From NCBI GenBank assembly GCA_900660155.1, contig CABFPE010000125.1, forward strand, positions 542,616 to 606,615: 64,000 nucleotides of DNA, written 5' to 3'. Each line of letters starts with the position of its first letter. The first letter of the stretch is position 1. Positions 62,059 through 64,000 of the stretch are shown piece after piece. The position numbers were made by a program, and so were the translations under genes. Source of the stretch: Hofstenia miamia (taxonomy: Eukaryota > Xenacoelomorpha > Acoela > Hofsteniidae). The notes beneath the pieces were generated by a model. The model had not been told where the DNA came from. It was given only the letters and a program-made list of their open reading frames with translations, and searched no databases.

Positions 62059-63407
62059 CTAAATACTATTTTTAAATATATTGAAAATATTGTTAAGAAA
62101 ATTACACTATATCAAAAATAATTATTAAATAAACACTATCGGAGAAACATGATTAACCTAAACTCAAAAATGGTAAGTGGTTGTTATATCTACGATATTT
62201 TTGATATTGAGGACAAATAAGAATCCGTTAACTTCTTTAAAAATATTTTTGAAGTTTGGTTTTTTCAGCCTTATCCATATACATCCAACATCAAAATTGA
62301 AATGATATACTTTGGAAAGATTATACACAACATTGTTAATAATCAGCTTTTATATATAAAATGTTGGGGGTGTATGTGTTAAAACGATAACTAATTAATG
62401 TGAAATGAAATGTTCCTAATAAAGAACGAATTTTTTTGTTTACCAAAAAAATTTAAACAATTCCTGCAAATAAATTAATCCATGAGGAAAAATGCGATTT
62501 TTTAAAAGTTTATCCTATAATCAATTCAGTAAAAAGATTGAAAATGTTATTTAATAATAGATATAATAAAATAAATGAGCAATATAACCCGAAAATTTCC
62601 AAGTGGGTTTAGCATCTACACTAATGAAAAAACAACTTAAGAAAAGCGTACATTTGCAATAATTGGATTTCAAGTTTCATAAGAAATATAAGCAAAATAC
62701 GCGCTATGAATGTCATTTGCATCTGCACATATAAAAGAACCATGAGACCTATACTTGATTAAAATCTAGAATTCAAAGCATTTTTTTTTAATTTATGCTT
62801 ATGTAAATGTCCAAAATTAAATATACTCACTTTGTAATTTGATCCAAATAACGAGGCTTAAAAAGTCTAATTAACTATATTCATTTACAAGCCTGCTTGC
62901 AGAACACAACACGCAGGCAAATTATGAGAATCATTTGAATTTCATAAATGTCACCACATTATTGAGTTTCCATAGTAACGCATTTCTGAAATGTAAACAT
63001 TAAATGTTTTCTCACTGTTGACCTTTTCTACCCAATGCATAAATTTTAGAAAATTTAATTGAATTTAACTTGTGATTGATGAATAATAAAAATTTATCGA
63101 TTGAATTCGTTCAATATATGATATAAAAAAACATCTCTATTAAACATTTTTAATTTAAAAGCCATTGTAAATTTAACATTAGTAATGCTGTCATCACGCA
63201 GATTCAAAAGATGTTATGTGAGTAATTAACATTATTCATCTATTTCAATAAGTATTACATAAGTACGTGTATAAAATTAAAAATAACATCCAAATTCTAG
63301 ATTTTAAAGCATGAAATCAAATATATAGCTATATGTGCATATGTACATCTGCATATATAATTTTGGCATTTAAAGCAGATATATGAAGTGAAGAATGAAA
63401 TACATAC
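62059..63407 (-). other. Isl: Islet intron (1.35 kb)
   Basis: Phase-0 intron of the - strand gene, beginning GTATGT and ending TATTTAG. It is A+T-rich; no repeat or open frame of note was recognised. Confidence 0.85.
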
Positions 63408-63539
63408 CATATAAGGACCAGCTGGCATGTCACCATGCATTCCATAGCCATGATAACCTGTTGAAAAGCTTCGGGATTCAAGATCTTGTCTTACTGGACT
63501 AGCAGCAACCATGGGAACCCCACTTAGCCCATTGATATT
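63408..63539 (-). CDS. Isl: Islet LIM-homeodomain protein, penultimate coding exon
   Basis: On the - strand, acceptor CTAATGTTTAG and donor ATG|GTATGT enclose 132 bp, 44 codons, phase 0 at both ends. The frame reads NINGLSGVPMVAASPVRQDL, ESRSFSTGYHGYGMHGDMPA, GPYM. The N-terminal part matches the signature of Islet proteins just after the homeodomain (human ISL1: NIQGMTGTPMVAASPERHD). The following part, where ISL1 carries the QPPWKxLSDFAL (LIM-binding-type) segment, is replaced by a Gly/Tyr/Met-rich stretch, so this copy is diverged or has lost that motif from this exon. The LIM domains and homeodomain must lie beyond 64000. Confidence 0.88.
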
Positions 63540-64000
63540 CTAAACATTAGCAATTTAGAGATAATATTTACAGAGTTGAGTGGAATTGAATAGATAGAAA
63601 AATTAATTTTGATAATGTCCCTCAACGAATTTGGTTTCCTCTTCCCTGAAGTGCAGGTTTCCTTTCTCTTTTTCCGCAAGACAATGGCCGATGCTAAGGT
63701 TGCTATATTTGACAATCGATAACAATGTTCAATCTAGAACAATGAGTGACATTTTGCTCGAATGGTTTGGCCACATAATATACCTTATTCAAACTTGAAT
63801 TCCAATCGTCTTTTCAAAACCGGAATTCGACTAATTAACCTTCAAAATATAAATGATTTGACTTCAATTTAAGCATTTAACCATAAATAACAACAGTAAA
63901 TTTTCATTAAAAATTGAAAGTATTTAGTGTGGTGAATAATTATTATCAATGCACTGACACATAAATAGTGCCCTCATTAAATTTTAAATAATTTTCATAC
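63540..64000 (-). other. Isl: Islet intron, runs off the window
   Basis: Sequence upstream of the PMVAASP exon on the - strand. A 63-codon - strand frame (63524-63715) reads across the splice acceptor and shows no family resemblance. No homeodomain exon is present here. Confidence 0.75.

Noticed and set aside
63524-63715. 63-codon - strand frame upstream of the Islet exon
   Set aside because: It reads through the splice acceptor and has no Islet-like or homeodomain sequence.

Overview
This is an A+T-rich (by eye about two thirds A+T) animal nuclear sequence, made almost entirely of introns. Coding exons are small, separated by kilobases, and bounded by standard GT/AG splice sites. Short DNA transposons, dispersed repeats and (AT)n microsatellites fill much of the rest. 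I see no ribosomal RNA, tRNA, operon or CRISPR structure. The species cannot be named from the sequence. Both recognised genes are ancient metazoan genes, and the diverged Islet tail argues against a vertebrate.

Two genes can be identified. On the + strand, five exons (14594-14840, 41469-41621, 45757-45948, 48929-48971, 60684-60751) join in a consistent reading phase to give the C-terminal 233 or so residues of SCAPER, a cyclin A-associated protein of the endoplasmic reticulum. The reading ends at a TGA at 60749-60751. On the - strand, two exons (63408-63539 and 61969-62058) encode the C-terminal 73 residues of a LIM-homeodomain protein of the Islet family, recognised by the PMVAASP motif. 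Its LIM domains and homeodomain lie beyond the right edge. The genes converge tail to tail with only 1,217 bp between their stop codons. This is the Islet-Scaper microsyntenic pair, one of the most deeply conserved gene linkages in animals. In other animals Islet enhancers sit inside SCAPER introns.

Layout: 1-14593, intron-like sequence upstream of the first visible SCAPER exon, with a piggyBac relic (about 5391-5884) and a hAT-like MITE; 14841-41468, a 26.6-kb SCAPER intron with several G+C-rich blocks dense in transcription-factor-type motifs and a cluster of MITEs at its right end; 41622-60683, the remaining SCAPER introns, with more MITEs, repeat copies and paired SOX-POU-like motifs; 60752-61968, the intergenic gap; 61969-64000, the Islet 3' end.

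Mobile elements: at least six hAT-like MITEs, each with its own subterminal G+C-rich (or GATTTAAATC) word, one of them with perfect 8-bp target duplications; one pogo/Tigger-like MITE flanked by TA; a broken piggyBac transposase; and two dispersed repeat families, called R1 and R2 here. The most interesting content is probably regulatory: the unusual G+C-rich, motif-dense islands in the SCAPER introns are candidates for Islet enhancers. Three further exon-like reading frames inside SCAPER introns do not belong to SCAPER and are unassigned.
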